Shown piece after piece: positions 6,955-8,240 of a DNA stretch of 8,240 nucleotides; within the stretch, counting starts at the first letter, position 1; the number at the start of each line of letters is the position of its first letter. The stretch is taken from positions 1 through 8,240 of the forward strand of contig JAPYSD010000129.1 of the NCBI GenBank assembly GCA_029936705.1, written 5' to 3'. This DNA is from Croceicoccus sp. Its GTDB lineage: Bacteria > Pseudomonadota > Alphaproteobacteria > Sphingomonadales > Sphingomonadaceae. The position numbers and the translations under genes are program-made. The notes under the pieces are model-generated. The model was given only the letters and a program-made list of their open reading frames with translations. It had not been told where the DNA came from and did no database searches.

Positions 6955-8226
6955 ATGACCAAGTCGAACCGCGAAGCAGTGACGGAACAGTTCGACATGT
7001 TCCTCCCCTATCTCGCCGATCTGCCGATGCGCGATCAGCGCGAAATGATGGAGCGCCCCTTCTTCAGCCTCGCCAAGTCGAAGCGCGTCAAGCCGATCGA
7101 CTACACCAGTCCCGACGGCAAGATGTGGGTGCATGTCAGCGCCAATCCGGATTACGGCATGGCGACGATCTGGGACGCGGACATCCTGATCTATTGCGCC
7201 AGCCAGCTGGCCGACATGGCCCGGCGCGGCGTGAACGACGTGCCGCGCAAGCTGCACCTGATGCCCTATGACCTGCTGCGCGCCATCGGCCGCCCCACCA
7301 CGGGCCGCGCCTATGAACTGCTTGGACAGGCACTGGACCGGCTGGTGTCGACCACGATCAAGACCAACATCCGTGCCGAAAACCGCCGCGAGGCGACCTT
7401 CTCATGGCTCGACGGCTGGACGCAGCTGGTCGACGAAAAGACCGAGCGCAGCCGGGGCATGACGCTGGAACTGTCGAACTGGTTCTGGGAAGGCGTGATG
7501 ATGAAGGGCGGCGTGCTGTCCATCGATCGCGCCTATTTCGACATCACCGGGGGCCGCGAACGCTGGCTCTATCGCGTAGCGCGCAAGCACGCGGGCGGGG
7601 CAGGGGAGGCGGGTTTCGCCATCGCGCTGCCCACGCTGTTCGAGAAATCGGGCGCCGAGGGCCAATACCGCCGCTTCAAGTTCGAGATGCTCAAGCTGGT
7701 CGAGAAGAACGCACTGCCGGGCTATGGGCTGACGCTGGAACAGGGCAGGGGAGGGGACCCACTCGTCCGCATGCGCCGGATCGACGGCAAGGACGGGGCG
7801 GAGATCCGCCAGGTCAGTTCGGCCCCTGAAAGCCCCACGACACTGGCAGCGGCCAATGACGTTTCCCCGGGGAAACGCGAAACCCAGCAGGCCGCTCGGG
7901 GTGCTACTCCCGATACGCATGCAAGCACAGCCCGTCCATCGAACACCGAGGATACGGCACCGAGCGAACCCGCCGTGGATGCTTCGGCTCTGATCCGTTC
8001 GACGATTGCCGGTCTGTCGGATGCGGCGACGCGCGGGTACATGACCGACGACACGGTCGAGTATCTGCGCGCGACTTGCCCCGGGTGGGACCTGCACGCG
8101 CTTCATGCCGATTTCGAACGCTGGGTCGACGCCGACGCAGCGCGCTTGCCCGCCAACTGGCAGAAGGCTTTCATCGGCTGGGTCAAGCGCCATCACGAGA
8201 AGCACCGCCACCAGCTTCGCGGGTGA
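6955..8226 (+). CDS. repA: RPA-family plasmid replication initiator RepA
   Basis: This 423-residue initiator would bind the replicon's origin and recruit the replisome. The N-terminal two thirds (about 10-275) match the RPA (replication initiator protein A) family of proteobacterial plasmids: FDMFLPYLADLPMRDQREMMERPFFSLAKSKR, ISY-type beta segment MWVHVSANPDYGMATIWDADILIY (57-80), winged-helix LMPYDLLRAIGRPTTGRAYELLGQALDRL (102-130), and YRRFKFEMLKLVEKNALPGYGLTL (238-260). Residues about 280-340 are a Pro/Thr/Ala-rich linker whose codons 303-308 overlap palindrome copy 3. Residues about 341-423 form a separate helical domain with FERWVDADAARLPANWQKAFIGWVKR, resembling helicase-loader/DnaT-type tails. 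The ribosome site is weak (only GCGAG nearby). It follows parB in the same direction. Confidence 0.9.
   Translation: MTKSNREAVTEQFDMFLPYLADLPMRDQREMMERPFFSLAKSKRVKPIDYTSPDGKMWVHVSANPDYGMATIWDADILIYCASQLADMARRGVNDVPRKLHLMPYDLLRAIGRPTTGRAYELLGQALDRLVSTTIKTNIRAENRREATFSWLDGWTQLVDEKTERSRGMTLELSNWFWEGVMMKGGVLSIDRAYFDITGGRERWLYRVARKHAGGAGEAGFAIALPTLFEKSGAEGQYRRFKFEMLKLVEKNALPGYGLTLEQGRGGDPLVRMRRIDGKDGAEIRQVSSAPESPTTLAAANDVSPGKRETQQAARGATPDTHASTARPSNTEDTAPSEPAVDASALIRSTIAGLSDAATRGYMTDDTVEYLRATCPGWDLHALHADFERWVDADAARLPANWQKAFIGWVKRHHEKHRHQLRG
7861..7876. repeat. Replicon palindrome copy 3, inside repA
   Basis: This is an exact third copy of GTTTCCCCGGGGAAAC, flanked by C and G so that 18 bp are palindromic. 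It lies in the low-complexity linker of repA, reading V-S-P-G-K in a different frame from the leader-frame copies. The GTT and AAA codons it forces are uncommon in this GC-rich gene, consistent with selection on the DNA site. Confidence 0.72.
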
Positions 8227-8240
8227 CGCGGGCGGGCGGT

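Noticed and set aside
5421..6998. 525-codon open frame on the minus strand across the parA end, parB and the rep leader
   Set aside because: It is antisense to three well-supported elements and its composition is that of a shadow frame, with no recognisable domain.
7402..8211. 269-codon minus-strand frame antisense to repA
   Set aside because: No motifs; explained by codon bias of repA.

Overview
This is GC-rich, densely coding bacterial DNA. It looks like the replication and partition locus of a secondary replicon (large plasmid or chromid) of an alphaproteobacterium, most likely a sphingomonad. Three things point there: the TonB-receptor style (EDIVVTARR box followed by a plug ending LFGKNTVGGVVNVITKRP), the RPA-family plasmid initiator, and the parA-parB-rep gene order. 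The genus call is inference from general family knowledge; no search was run.

Left half (1-4152), accessory metabolism. The window opens inside a TonB-dependent outer-membrane receptor gene on the minus strand, which starts at 761 and runs off the left edge. A TetR-family regulator (950-1807, plus) diverges from it. The 188-bp gap between them carries a perfect 19-bp palindrome at 855-873, the likely TetR operator. Convergent with tetR, and sharing its CTAG stop tetranucleotide, is a full-length membrane-bound PQQ-dependent dehydrogenase of the glucose/quinate/shikimate family (1804-4152, minus).

Right half (4153-8240), replicon maintenance. A 225-bp divergent spacer holds an exact DnaA box (4290-4298). 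One base away is a degenerate copy of a palindrome found exactly three times further on. Then come three co-directional genes: parA (4378-5574, Walker ATPase with an N-terminal helix-turn-helix), parB (5658-6755, centromere-binding protein) and repA (6955-8226, RPA-family initiator with a linker and a distinct C-terminal domain). The exact 16-bp palindrome GTTTCCCCGGGGAAAC lies twice in the parB-repA gap and once inside the repA linker. It is the best candidate for the parS centromere or a Rep/ParB operator. The gap also carries a strong GC-rich hairpin and an open frame that begins on the parB stop and ends two bases before repA.

How it fits together: ParA, ParB and the palindromes would segregate the replicon, and RepA (possibly with DnaA) would start its replication. 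The receptor/TetR/PQQ-dehydrogenase block is nearby cargo that may deal with uptake and periplasmic oxidation of a sugar or cyclic polyol, or uptake of the PQQ cofactor. No tRNA, rRNA, CRISPR array or insertion sequence was seen.
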